This document shows, piece by piece, positions 24,264-38,100 of a stretch of DNA of 64,000 bases (positions are counted from its first letter, which is position 1; the number at the start of each line of letters is the position of its first letter). Origin of the DNA: Limanda limanda (lineage: Eukaryota > Chordata > Actinopteri > Pleuronectiformes > Pleuronectidae); contig NW_026870488.1 of the NCBI RefSeq assembly GCF_963576545.1, forward strand, positions 295,470 to 359,469, written 5' to 3'. The translations under genes were made by a program, and so were the position numbers. A model generated the notes under the pieces. It worked only from the letters and a program-made list of their open reading frames with translations, had not been told where the DNA came from and ran no database searches.

Positions 24264-26024
24264 AAGTCTCTCCGACCTTCACAAAAAAAGTTAATTAAGA
24301 ATATCTCTTTCTCCTATGTGCTTTCATCCCTAACCCTAACCCTAACCCTTCCGAAAGTCGGAGAAGCTCAAGGATGGTACCGATCGATGCGCGCTACCCC
24401 ATTTAGTGGGGGTAGAGCCTACTTGCAAGTCTCTCCGACCTTCACAAAAAAAGTTATTCAAGAATATCTCTTTCTCCTATGTGCTTTCATCCCTAACCCT
24501 AACCCTAACCCTTCCGAAAGTCGGAGAAGCTCAAGGATGGTACCGATCGATGCGCGCAACCCCATTTAGTGGGGGTAGAGCCTACTTGCAAGTCTCTCCG
24601 ACCTTCACAAAAAAAGTTATTCAAGAATATCTCCTCAGATTTGGGGGAATTTCGTCGGTCGACCTCTTCCGAAGGTCGTACAAGCTCGGGGATGGTACCA
24701 ATCGATCCGCAGGACCCAAATTAGTCCAGATGCAACCACTTTCCAAGTCTCTCCGACCTTCACAAAAAAAGTTATTCAAGAATATCTCTTTCTCCTATGT
24801 GCTTTCATCCCTAACCCTAACCCTAACCCTTCCGAAAGTCGGAGAAGCTCAAGGATAGTACCGATCGATGCGCGCTACCCCATTTAGTGGGGGTAGAGCC
24901 TACTTGCAAGTCTCTCCGACCTTCACAAAAAAAGTTATTCAAGAATATCTCCTCAGATTTGGGGGAATTTCGTCGGTCGACCTCTTCCGAAGGTCGTACA
25001 AGCTCGGGGATGGTACCAATCGATCCGCAGGACCCAAATTAGTCCAGATGCAACCACTTTCCAAGTCTCTCCGACCTTCACAAAAAAAGTTATTCAAGAA
25101 TATCTCTTTCTCCTATGTGCTTTCATCCCTAACCCTAACCCTAACCCTTCCGAAAGTCGGAGAAGCTCAAGGATGGTACCGATCGATGCGCGCTACCCCA
25201 TTTAGTGGGGGTAGAGCCTACTTGCAAGTCTCTCCGACCTTCACAAAAAAAGTTATTCAAGAATATCTCTTTCTCCTATGTGCTTTCATCCCTAACCCTA
25301 ACCCTAACCCTTCCGAAAGTCGGAGAAGCTCAAGGATGGTACCGATCGATGCGCGCAACCCCATTTAGTGGGGGTAGAGCCTACTTGCAAGTCTCTCCGA
25401 CCTTCACAAAAAAAGTTATTCAAGAATATCTCCTCAGATTTGGGGGAATTTCGTCGGTCGACCTCTTCCGAAGGTCGTACAAGCTCGGGGATGGTACCAA
25501 TCGATCCGCAGGACCCAAATTTGTCCAGATGCAACCACTTTCCAAGTCTCTCCGACCTTCACAAAAAAAGTTATTCAAGAATATCTCTTTCTCCTATGTG
25601 CTTTCATCCCTAACCCTAACCCTAACCCTTCCGAAAGTCGGAGAAGCTCAAGGATGGTACCGATCGATGCGCGCTACCCCATTTAGTGGGGGTAGAGCCT
25701 ACTTGCAAGTCTCTCCGACCTTCACAAATAAAGTTATTCAAGAATATCTCCTCAGATTTGGGGGAATTTCGTCGGTCGACCTCTTCCAAAGGTCGTACAA
25801 GCTCGGGGATGGTACCAATCGATCCGCAGGACCCAAATTAGTCCAGATGCAACCACTTTCCAAGTCTCTCCGACCTTCACAAAAAAAGTTATTCAAGAAT
25901 ATCTCTTTCTCCTATGTGCTTTCATCCCTAACCCTAACCCTAACCCTTCCGAAAGTCGGAGAAGCTCAAGGATGGTACCGATCGATGCGCGCTACCCCAT
26001 TTAGTGGGGGTAGAGCCTACTTGC
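24264..26024 (+). repeat. Transitional T/N block with several private mutations
   Basis: Monomers start at 24264, 24427, 24590 (N), 24745, 24908 (N), 25063, 25226, 25389 (N), 25544, 25707 (N with aataaag and ccaaagg) and 25862. The T at 24264 has ttaattaag in the core near 24291, two changes that create TTAATTAA. The T at 24745 has ggatagtacc near 24854, losing GGTACC. The N at 25389 has aaatttgtcc near 25517. These marks occur nowhere else in the window, so the block has not been copied since they arose. Confidence 0.8.
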
Positions 26025-29000
26025 AAGTCTCTCCGACCTTCACAAAAAAAGTTATTCAAGAATATCTCTTTCTCCTATGTGCTTTCATCCCTAACCCTAA
26101 CCTTAACCCTTCCGAAAGTCGGAGAAGCTCAAGGATGGTACCGATCGATGCGCGCAACCCCATTTAGTGGGGGTAGAGCCTACTTGCAAGTCTCTCCGAC
26201 CTTCACAAAAAAAGTTATTCAAGAATATCTCCTCAGATTTGGGGGAATTTCGTCGGTCGACCTCTTCCGAAGGTCGTACAAGCTCGGGGATGGTACCAAT
26301 CGATCCGCAGAACCCAAATTAGTCCAGATGCAACCACTTTCCAAGTCTCTCCGACCTTCACAAAAAAAGTTATTCAAGAATATCTCTTTCTCCTATGTGC
26401 TTTCATCCCTAACCCTAACCCTTCCGAAAGTCGGAGAAGCTCAAAGATGGTACCGATCGATGCGCGTTACCCCATTTAGTGGGGGTAGAGCCTACTTGCA
26501 AGTCTCTCCGACCTTCACAAAAAAAGTTATTCAAGAATATCTCTTTCTCCTATGTGCTTTCATCCCTATCCCTAACCCTAACCCTTCCGAAAGTCGGAGA
26601 AGCTCAAGGATGGTACCGATCGATGCGCACAACCCCATTTAGTGGGGGTAGAGCCTACTTGCAAGTCTCTCTGACCTTCACAAAAAAAGTTATTCAAGAA
26701 TATCTCCTCAGATTTGGGGGAATTTCGTCGGTCGACCTCTTCCGAAGGTCGTACAAGCTCGGGGATGGTACCAATCGATCCGCAGGACCCAAATTAGTCC
26801 AGATGCAACCACTTTCCAAGTCTCTCCGACCTTCACAAAAAAAGTTATTCAAGAATATCTCTTTCTCCTATGTGCTTTCATCCCTAACCCTAACCCTAAC
26901 CCTTCCGAAAGTCGGAGAAGCTCAAGGATGGTACCGATCGATGCGCGCTACCCCATTTAGTGGGGGTAGAGCCTACTTGCAAGTCTCTCCGACCTTCACA
27001 AAAAAAGTTATTCAAGAATATCTCTTTCTCCTATGTGCTTTCATCCCTAACCCTAACCCTAACCCTTCCGAAAGTCGGAGAAGCTCAAGGATGGTACCGA
27101 TCGATGCGCGCAACCCCATTTAGTGGGGGTAGAGCCTACTTGCAAGTCTCTCCGACCTTCACAAAAAAAGTTATTCAAGAATATCTCCTCAGATTTGGGG
27201 GAATTTCGTCGGTCGACCTCTTCCGAAGGTCGTACAAGCTCGGAGATGGTACCAATCGATCCGCAGGACCCAAATTAGTCCAGATGCAACCACTTTCCAA
27301 GTCTCTCCGACCTTCACAAAAAAAGTTATTCAAGAATATCTCTTTCTCCTATGTGCTTTCATCCCTAACCCTAACCCTAACCCTTCCGAAAGTCGGAGAA
27401 GCTCAAGGATGGTACTGATCGATGCGCGCTACCCCATTTAGTGGGGGTAGAGCCTACTTGCAAGTCTCTCCGACCTTCACAAAAAAAGTTATTCAAGAAT
27501 ATCTCCTCAGATTTGGGGGAATTTCGTCGGTCGACCTCTTCCGAAGGTCGTACAAGCTCGGGGATGGTACCAATCGATCCGCAGGACCCAAATTAGTCCA
27601 GATGCAACCACTTTCCAAGTCTCTCCGACCTTCACAAAAAAAGTTATTCAAGAATATCTCTTTCTCCTATGTGCTTTCATCCCTAACCCTAACCCTAACC
27701 CTTCCGAAAGTCGGAGAAGCTCAAGGATGGTACCGATCGATGCGCGCTACCCCATTTAGTGGGGGCAGAGCCTACTTGCAAGTCTCTCCGACCTTCACAA
27801 AAAAAGTTATTCAAGAATATCTCTTTCTCCTATGTGCTTTCATCCCTAACCCTAACCCTAACCCTTCCGAAAGTCGGAGAAGCTCAAGGATGGTACCGAT
27901 CGATGCGCGCTACCCCATTTAGTGGGGGTAGAGCCTACTTGCAAGTCTCTCCGACCTTCACAAAAAAAGTTATTCAAGAATATCTCTTTCTCCTATGTGC
28001 TTTCATCCCTAACCCTAACCCTAACCCTTCCGAAAGTCGGAGAAGCTCAAGGATGGTACCGATCGATGCGCGCTACCCCATTTAGTGGGGGTAGAGCCTA
28101 CTTGCAAGTCTCTCCGACCTTCACAAAAAAAGTTATTCAAGAATATCTCTTTCTCCTATGTGCTTTCATCCCTAACCCTAACCCTAACCCTTCCAAAAGT
28201 CGGAGAAGCTCAAGGATGGTACCGATCGATGCGCGCAACCCCATTTAGTGGGGGTAGAGCCTACTTGCAAGTCTCTCCGACCTTCACAAAAAAAGTTATT
28301 CAAGAATATCTCCTCAGATTTGGGGGAATTTCGTCGGTCGACCTCTTCCGAAGGTCGTACAAGCTCGGGGATGGTACCAATCGATCCGCAGGACCCAAAT
28401 TAGTACAGATGCAACCACTTTTCAAGTCTCTCCGACCTTCACAAAAAAAGTTATTCAAGAATATCTCTTTCTCCTATGTGCTTTCATCCCTAACCCTAAC
28501 CCTAACCCTTCCGAAAGTCGGAGAAGCTCAAGGATGGTACCGATCGATGCGCGCTACCCCATTTAGTGGGGGTAGAGCCTACTTGCAAGTCTCTCCGACC
28601 TTCACAAAAAAAGTTATTCAAGAATATCTCTTTCTCCTATGTGCTTTCATCCCTAACCCTAACCCTAACCCTTCCGAAAGTCGGAGAAGCTCAAGGATGG
28701 TACCGATCGATGCGCGCAACCCCATTTAGTGGGGGTAGAGCCTACTTGCAAGTCTCTCCGACCTTCACAAAAAAAGTTATTCAAGAATATCTCCTCAGAT
28801 TTAGGGGAATTTCGTCGGTCGACCTCTTCCGAAGGTCGTACAAGCTCGGGGATGGTACCAATCGATCCGCAGGACCCAAATTAGTCCAGATGCAACCACT
28901 TTCCAAGTCTCTCCGACCTTCACAAAAAAAGTTATTCAATAATATCTCTTTCTCCTATGTGCTTTCATCCCTAACCCTAACCCTAACCCTTCCGAAAGTC

Positions 29001-32000
29001 GGAGAAGCTCAAGGATGGTACCGATCGATGCGCGCTACCCCATTTAGTGGGGGTAGAGCCTACTTGCAAGTCTCTCCGACCTTCACAAAAAAAGTTATTC
29101 AAGAATATCTCTTTCTCCTATGTGCTTTCATCCCTAACCCTAACCCTTCCGAAAGTCGGAGAAGCTCAAGGATGGTACCGATCGATGCGCGCAACCCCAT
29201 TTAGTGGGGGTAGAGCCTACTTGCAAGTCTCTCCGACCTTCACAAAAAAAGTTATTCAAGAATATCTCCTCAGATTTGGGGGAATTTCGTCGGTCGACCT
29301 CTTCCGAAGGTCGTACAAGCTCGGGGATGGTACCAATCGATCCGCAGGACCCAAATTAGTCCAGATGCAACCACTTTCCAAGTCTCTCCGACCTTCACAA
29401 AAAAAGTTATTCAAGAATATCTCTTTCTCCTATGTGCTTTCATCCCTAACCCTAACCCTAACCCTTCCGAAAGTCGGAAAAGCTCAAGGATGGTACCGAT
29501 CGATGCGCGCTACCCCATTTAGTGGGGGTAGAGCCTACTTGCAAGTCTCTCCGACCTTCACAAAAAAAGTTATTCAAGAATATCTCTTTCTCCTATGTGC
29601 TTTCATCCCTAACCCTAACCTTAACCCTTCCGAAAGTCGGAGAAGCTCAAGGATGGTACCGATCGATGCGCGCAACCCCATTTAGTGGGGGTAGAGCCTA
29701 CTTGCAAGTCTCTCCGACCTTCACAAAAAAAGTTATTCAAGAATATCTCCTCAGATTTGGGGGAATTTCGTCGGTCGACCTCTTCCGAAGGTCGTACAAG
29801 CTCGGGGATGGTACCAATCGATCCGCAGAACCCAAATTAGTCCAGATGCAACCACTTTCCAAGTCTCTCCGACCTTCACAAAAAAAGTTATTCAAGAATA
29901 TCTCTTTCTCCTATGTGCTTTCATCCCTAACCCTAACCCTAACCCTTCCGAAAGTCGGAGAAGCTCAAGGATGGTACCGATCGATGCGCGTTACCCCATT
30001 TAGTGGGGGTAGAGCCTACTTGCAAGTCTCTCCGACCTTCACAAAAAAAGTTATTCAAGAATATCTCTTTCTCCTATGTGCTTTCATCCCTATCCCTAAC
30101 CCTAACCCTTCCGAAAGTCGGAGAAGCTCAAGGATGGTACCGATCGATGCGCACAACCCCATTTAGTGGGGGTAGAGCCTACTTGCAAGTCTCTCTGACC
30201 TTCACAAAAAAAGTTATTCAAGAATATCTCCTCAGATTTGGGGGAATTTCGTCGGTCGACCTCTTCCGAAGGTCGTACAAGCTCGGGGATGGTACCAATC
30301 GATCCGCAGGACCCAAATTAGTCCAGATGCAACCACTTTCCAAGTCTCTCCGACCTTCACAAAAAAAGTTATTCAAGAATATCTCTTTCTCCTATGTGCT
30401 TTCATCCCTAACCCTAACCCTAACCCTTCCGAAAGTCGGAGAAGCTCAAGGATGGTACCGATCGATGCGCGCTACCCCATTTAGTGGGGGTAGAGCCTAC
30501 TTGCAAGTCTCTCCGACCTTCACAAAAAAAGTTATTCAAGAATATCTCTTTCTCCTATGTGCTTTCATCCCTAACCCTAACCCTAACCCTTCCGAAAGTC
30601 GGAGAAGCTCAAGGATGGTACCGATCGATGCGCGCAACCCCATTTAGTGGGGGTAGAGCCTACTTGCAAGTCTCTCCGACCTTCACAAAAAAAGTTATTC
30701 AAGAATATCTCCTCAGATTTGGGGGAATTTCGTCGGTCGACCTCTTCCGAAGGTCGTACAAGCTCGGGGATGGTACCAATCGATCCGCAGGACCCAAATT
30801 AGTCCAGATGCAACCACTTTCCAAGTCTCTCCGACCTTCACAAAAAAAGTTATTCAAGAATATCTCTTTCTCCTATGTGCTTTCATCCCTAACCCTAACC
30901 CTAACCCTTCCGAAAGTCGGAGAAGCTCAAGGATGGTACTGATCGATGCGCGCTACCCCATTTAGTGGGGGTAGAGCCTACTTGCAAGTCTCTCCGACCT
31001 TCACAAAAAAAGTTATTCAAGAATATCTCCTCAGATTTGGGGGAATTTCGTCGGTCGACCTCTTCCGAAGGTCGTACAAGCTCGGGGATGGTACCAATCG
31101 ATCCGCAGGACCCAAATTAGTCCAGATGCAACCACTTTCCAAGTCTCTCCGACCTTCACAAAAAAAGTTATTCAAGAATATCTCTTTCTCCTATGTGCTT
31201 TCATCCCTAACCCTAACCCTAACCCTTCCGAAAGTCGGAGAAGCTCAAGGATGGTACCGATCGATGCGCGCTACCCCATTTAGTGGGGGCAGAGCCTACT
31301 TGCAAGTCTCTCCGACCTTCACAAAAAAAGTTATTCAAGAATATCTCTTTCTCCTATGTGCTTTCATCCCTAACCCTAACCCTAACCCTTCCGAAAGTCG
31401 GAGAAGCTCAAGGATGGTACCGATCGATGCGCGCTACCCCATTTAGTGGGGGTAGAGCCTACTTGCAAGTCTCTCCGACCTTCACAAAAAAAGTTATTCA
31501 AGAATATCTCTTTCTCCTATGTGCTTTCATCCCTAACCCTAACCCTAACCCTTCCGAAAGTCGGAGAAGCTCAAGGATGGTACCGATCGATGCGCGCTAC
31601 CCCATTTAGTGGGGGTAGAGCCTACTTGCAAGTCTCTCCGACCTTCACAAAAAAAGTTATTCAAGAATATCTCTTTCTCCTATGTGCTTTCATCCCTAAC
31701 CCTAACCCTAACCCTTCCAAAAGTCGGAGAAGCTCAAGGATGGTACCGATCGATGCGCGCAACCCCATTTAGTGGGGGTAGAGCCTACTTGCAAGTCTCT
31801 CCGACCTTCACAAAAAAAGTTATTCAAGAATATCTCCTCAGATTTGGGGGAATTTCGTCGGTCGACCTCTTCCGAAGGTCGTACAAGCTCGGGGATGGTA
31901 CCAATCGATCCGCAGGACCCAAATTAGTCCAGATGCAACCACTTTTCAAGTCTCTCCGACCTTCACAAAAAAAGTTATTCAAGAATATCTCTTTCTCCTA

Positions 32001-33072
32001 TGTGCTTTCATCCCTAACCCTAACCCTAACCCTTCCGAAAGTCGGAGAAGCTCAAGGATGGTACCGATCGATGCGCGCTACCCCATTTAGTGGGGGTAGA
32101 GCCTACTTGCAAGTCTCTCCGACCTTCACAAAAAAAGTTATTCAAGAATATCTCTTTCTCCTATGTGCTTTCATCCCTAACCCTAACCCTAACCCTTCCG
32201 AAAGTCGGAGAAGCTCAAGGATGGTACCGATCGATGCGCGCAACCCCATTTAGTGGGGGTAGAGCCTACTTGCAAGTCTCTCCGACCTTCACAAAAAAAG
32301 TTATTCAAGAATATCTCCTCAGATTTAGGGGAATTTCGTCGGTCGACCTCTTCCGAAGGTCGTACAAGCTCGGGGATGGTACCAATCGATCCGCAGGACC
32401 CAAATTAGTCCAGATGCAACCACTTTCCAAGTCTCTCCGACCTTCACAAAAAAAGTTATTCAATAATATCTCTTTCTCCTATGTGCTTTCATCCCTAACC
32501 CTAACCCTAACCCTTCCGAAAGTCGGAGAAGCTCAAGGATGGTACCGATCGATGCGCGCTACCCCATTTAGTGGGGGTAGAGCCTACTTGCAAGTCTCTC
32601 CGACCTTCACAAAAAAAGTTATTCAAGAATATCTCTTTCTCCTATGTGCTTTCATCCCTAACCCTAACCCTAACCCTTCCGAAAGTCGGAGAAGCTCAAG
32701 GATGGTACCGATCGATGCGCGCAACCCCATTTAGTGGGGGTAGAGCCTACTTGCAAGTCTCTCCGACCTTCACAAAAAAAGTTATTCAAGAATATCTCCT
32801 CAGATTTGGGGGAATTTCGTCGGTCGACCTCTTCCGAAGGTCGTACAAGCTCGGGGATGGTACCAATCGATCCGCAGGACCCAAATTAGTCCAGATGCAA
32901 CCACTTTCCAAGTCTCTCCGACCTTCACAAAAAAAGTTATTCAAGAATATCTCTTTCTCCTATGTGCTTTCATCCCTAACCCTAACCCTAACCCTTCCGA
33001 AAGTCGGAAAAGCTCAAGGATGGTACCGATCGATGCGCGCTACCCCATTTAGTGGGGGTAGAGCCTACTTGC
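26025..33072 (+). repeat. Tandem duplication of about 3,524 bp
   Basis: Units 26025-29542 (3,518 bp) and 29543-33072 (3,530 bp) share the same ordered marks: ccttaaccc (26103, 29621), gcagaaccc (26308, 29826), tatccc (26570, 30092), gcgcacaac (26625, 30151), tctctgacc (26667, 30191) and tactgat (27415, 30939). They differ at several points: hexamer number at 26343 versus 29861 and at 29068 versus 32592, caaagatgg near 26443, cggagatgg near 27241 and tagtacag near 28402. The duplication is therefore older than the 19,854-bp one. Confidence 0.88.
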
Positions 33073-35153
33073 AAGTCTCTCCGACCTTCACAAAAAAAGT
33101 TATTCAAGAATATCTCTTTCTCCTATGTGCTTTCATCCCTAACCCTAACCCTAACCCTTCCGAAAGTCGGAGAAGCTCAAGGATGGTACCGATCGATGCG
33201 CGTTACCCCATTTAGTGGGGGTAGAGCCTACTTGCAAGTCTCTCCGACCTTCACAAATAAAGTTATTCAAGAATATCTCCTCAGATTTGGGGGAATTTCG
33301 TCGGTCGACCTCTTCCAAAGGTCGTACAAGCTCGGGGATGGTACCAATCGATCCGCAGGACCCAAATTAGTCCAGATGCAACCACTTTCCAAGTCTCTCC
33401 GACCTTCACAAAAAAAGTTATTCAAGAATATCTCTTTCTCCTATGTGCTTTCATCCCTAACCCTAACCCTAACCCTTCCGAAAGTCGGAGAAGCTCAAGG
33501 ATGGTACCGATCGATGCGCGCTACCCCATTTAGTGGGGGTAGAGCCTACTTGCAAGTCTCTCCGACCTTCACAAAAAAAGTTATTCAAGAATATCTCTTT
33601 CTCCTATGTGCTTTCATCCCTAACCCTAACCCTAACCCTTCCGAAAGTCGGAGAAGCTCAAGGATGGTACCGATCGATGCGCGCTACCCCATTTAGTGGG
33701 GGTAGAGCCTACTTGCAAGTCTCTCCGACCTTCACAAAAAAAGTTATTCAAGAATATCTCCTCAGATTTGGGGGAATTTCGTCGGTCGACCTCTTCCGAA
33801 GGTCGTACAAGCTCGGGGATGGTACCAATCGATCCGCAGGACCCAAATTAGTCCAGATGCAACCACTTTCCAAGTCTCTCCGACCTTCACAAAAAAAGTT
33901 ATTCAAGAATATCTCTTTCTACTATGTGCTTTCATCCCTAACCCTAACCCTAACCCTTCCGAAAGTCGGAGAAGCTCAAAGATGGTACCGATCGATGCGC
34001 GCTACCCCATTTAGTGGGGGTAGAGCCTACTTGCAAGTCTCTCCGACCTTCACAAAAAAAGTTATTCAAGAATATCTCTTTCTCCTATGTGCTTTCATCC
34101 CTAACCCTAACCCTAACCCTTCCGAAAGTCGGAGAAGCTCAAGGATGGTACCGATCGATGCGCGCAACCCCATTTAGTGGGGGTAGAGCCTACTTGCAAG
34201 TCTCTCCGACCTTCACAAAAAAAGTAATTCAAGAATATCTCCTCAGATTTGGGGGAATTTCGTCGGTCGACCTCTTCCGAAGGTCGTACAAGCTCGGGGA
34301 TGGTACCAATCGATCCGCAGGACCCAAATTAGTCCAGATGCAACCACTTTCCAAGTCTCTCCGACCTTCACAAAAAAAGTTATTCAAGAATATCTCTTTC
34401 TACTATGTGCTTTCATCCCTAATCCTAACCCTTCCGAAAGTCGGAGAAGCTCAAGGATGGTACAGATCGATGCGCGCTACCCCATTTAGTGGGGGTAGAG
34501 CCTACTTGCAAGTCTCTCCGACCTTCACAAAAAAAGTTATTCAAGAATATCTCTTTCTCCTATGTGCTTTCATCCCTAACCCTAACCCTAACCCTTCCGA
34601 AAGTCGGAGAAGCTCAAGGATGGTACCGATCGATGCGCGCTACCCCATTTAGTGGGGGTAGAGCCTACTTGCAAGTCTCTCCGACCTTCACAAAAAAAGT
34701 TATTCAAGAATATCTCCTCAGATTTGGGGGAATTTCGTCGGTCGACCTCTTCCGAAGGTCGTACAAGCTCGGGGATGGTACCAATCGATCCGCAGGACCC
34801 AAATTAGTCCAGATGCAACCACTTTCCAAGTCTCTCCGACCTTCACAAAAAAAGTTATTCAAGAATATCTCTTTCTCCTATGTGCTTTCATCCCTAACCC
34901 TAACCCTAACCCTTCCGAAAGTCGGAGAAGCTCAACGATGGTACCGATCGATGCGCGCTACCCCATTTAGTGGGGGTAGAGCCTACTTGCAAGTCTCTCC
35001 GACCTTCACAAAAAAAGTTATTCAAGAATATCTCTTTCTCCTATGTGCTTTCATCCCTAACCCTAACCCTAACCCTTACGAAAGTCGGAGAAGCTCAAGG
35101 ATGGTACCGATCGATGCGCGCAACCCCATTTAGTGGGGGTAGAGCCTACTTGC
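33073..35153 (+). repeat. T/N block following the 3,524-bp pair
   Basis: Monomers start at 33073 (T with cgttacc), 33236 (N with aataaag), 33391, 33554, 33717 (N), 33872 (T with tactat and caaagatgg), 34035, 34198 (N with gtaattc), 34353 (157-bp T with tactat, taatcc and gtacagatc), 34510, 34673 (N), 34828 (T with caacgatgg) and 34991 (T with cttacgaaag). It is copied intact at 52927-55007 within the second 19,854-bp unit. Confidence 0.82.
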
Positions 35154-38100
35154 AAGTCTCTCCGACCTTCACAAAAAAAGTTATTCAAGAATATCTCCTC
35201 AGATTTGGGGGAATTTCGTCGGTCGACCTCTTCCGAAGGTCGTACAAGCTCGGGGATGGTACCAATCGATATGCAGGACCCAAATTAGTCCAGATGCAAC
35301 CACTTTCCAAGTCTCTCCGACCTTCACAAAAAAAGTTATTCAAGAATATCTCTTTCTCCTATGTGCTTTCATCCCTAACCCTAACCCTAACCCTTCCGAA
35401 AGTCGGAGAAGCTCAAAGATGGTACCGATCGATGCGCGCTACCCCATTTAGTGGGGGTAGAGCCTACTTGCAAGTCTCTCCGACCTTCACAAAAAAAGTT
35501 ATTCAAGAATATCTCTTTCTCCTATGTGCTTTCATCCCTAACCCTAACCCTAACCCTTCCGAAAGTCGGAGAAGCTCAAGGATGGTACCGATCGATGCGC
35601 GCAACCCCATTTAGTGGGGGTAGAGCCTACTTGCAAGTCTCTCCGACCTTCACAAAAAAAGTAATTCAAGAATATCTCCTCAGATTTGGGGGAATTTCGT
35701 CGGTCGACCTCTTCCGAAGGTCGTACAAGCTCGGGGATGGTACCAATCGATCCGCAGGACCCAAATTAGTCCAGATGCAACCACTTTCCAAGTCTCTCCG
35801 ACCTTCACAAAAAAAGTTATTCAAGAATATCTCTTTCTACTATGTGCTTTCATCCCTAATCCTAACCCTTCCGAAAGTCGGAGAAGCTCAAGGATGGTAC
35901 CGATCGATGCGCGCTACCCCATTTAGTGGGGGTAGAGCCTACTTGCAAGTCTCTCCGACCTTCACAAAAAAAGTTATTCAAGAATATCTCTTTCTCCTAT
36001 GTGCTTTCATCCCTAACCCTAACCCTAACCCTTCCGAAAGTCGGAGAAGCTCAAGGATGGTACCGATCGATGCGCGCTACCCCATTTAGTGGGGGTAGAG
36101 CCTACTTGCAAGTCTCTCCGACCTTCACAAAAAAAGTTATTCAAGAATATCTCCTCAGATTTGGGGGAATTTCGTCGGTCGACCTCTTCCGAAGGTCGTA
36201 CAAGCTTGGGGATGGTACCAATCGATCCGCAGGACCCAAATTAGTCCAGATGCAACCACTTTCCAAGTCTCTCCGACCTTCACAAAAAAAGTTATTCAAG
36301 AATATCTATCTCCTATGTGCTTTCATCCCTAACCCTAACCCTAACCCTTCCGAAAGTCGGAGAAGCTCAAGGATGGTACCGATCGATGCGCGCTACCCCA
36401 TTTAGTGGGGGTACAGCCTACTTGCAAGTCTCTCCGACCTTCACAAAAAAAGTTATTCAAGAATATCTCTTTCTCCTATGTGCTTTCATCCCTAACCCTA
36501 ACCCTAACCCTTCCGAAAGTCGGAGAAGCTCAAGGATGGTACCGATCGATGCGCGCTACCCCATTTAGTGGGGGTAGAGCCTACTTGCAAGTCTCTCCGA
36601 CCTTCACAAAAAAAGTTATTCAAGAATATCTCTTTCTCCTATGTGCTTTCATCCCTAACCCTAACCCTAACCCTTCCGAAAGTCGGAGAAGCTCAAGGAT
36701 GGTACCGATCGATGCGCGCTACCCCATTTAGTGGGGGTAGAGCCTACTTGCAAGTCTCTCCGACCTTCACAAAAAAAGTTATTCAAGAATATCTCTTTCT
36801 CCTATGTGCTTTCATCCCTAACCCTAACCCTAACCCTTCCGAAAGTCGGAGAAGCTCAAGGATGGTACATATCGATGCGCGCTACCCCATTTAGTGGGGG
36901 TAGAGCCTACTTGCAAGTCTCTCCGACCTTCACAAAAAAAGTTATTCAAGAATATCTCTTTCTCCTATGTGCTTTCATCCCTAACCCTAACCCTTCCGAA
37001 AGTCGGAGAAGCTCAAGGATGGTACCGATCGATGCGCGCAACCCCATTTAGTGGGGGTAGAGCCTACTTGCAAGTCTCTCCGACCTTCACAAAAAAAGTA
37101 ATTCAAGAATATCTCCTCAGATTTGGGGGAATTTCGTCGGTCGACCTCTTTCGAAGGTCGTACAAGCTCGGGGATGGTACCAATCGATCCGCAGGACCCA
37201 AATTAGTCCAGATGCAACCACTTTCCAAGTCTCTCCGACCTTCACAAAAAAAGTTATTCAAGAATATCTCTTTCTCCTATGTGCTTTCATCCCTAACCCT
37301 AACCCTAACCCTTCCGAAAGTCGGAGAAGCTCAAGGATGGTACCGATCGATGCGCGCAACCCCATTTAGTGGGGGTAGAGCCTACTTGCAAGTCTCTCCG
37401 ACCTTCACAAAAAAAGTTATTCAAGAATATCTCCTCAGATTTGGGGGAATTTCGTCGGTCGACCTCTTCCGAAGGTCGTACAAGCTCGGGGATGGTACCA
37501 ATCGATCCGCAGGACCCAAATTAGTCCAGATGCAACCACTTTCCAAGTCTCTCCGACCTTCACAAAAAAAGTTATTCAAGAATATCTCTTTCTCCTATGT
37601 GCTTTCATCCCTAACCCTAACCCTAACCCTTCCGAAAGTCGGAGAAGCTCAAGGATGGTACCGATCGATGCGCGCTACCCCATTTAGTGGGGGTAGAGCC
37701 TACTTGCAAGTCTCTCCGACCTTCACAAAAAAAGTTATTCAAGAATATCTCCTCAGATTTGGGGGAATTTCGTCGGTCGACCTCTTCCGAAGGTCGTACA
37801 AGCTCGGGGATGGTACCAATCGATATGCAGGACCCAAATTAGTCCAGATGCAACCACTTTCCAAGTCTCTCCGACCTTCACAAAAAAAGTTATTCAAGAA
37901 TATCTCTTTCTCCTATGTGCTTTCATCCCTAACCCTAACCCTAACCCTTCCGAAAGTCGGAGAAGCTCAAAGATGGTACCGATCGATGCGCGCTACCCCA
38001 TTTAGTGGGGGTAGAGCCTACTTGCAAGTCTCTCCGACCTTCACAAAAAAAGTTATTCAAGAATATCTCTTTCTCCTATGTGCTTTCATCCCTAACCCTA

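Noticed and set aside
25304..25534. Minus-strand open frame of 76 codons
   Set aside because: It exists only because a single private change near 25521 removes a stop on the minus strand of an N monomer; no homologous frame is open elsewhere.
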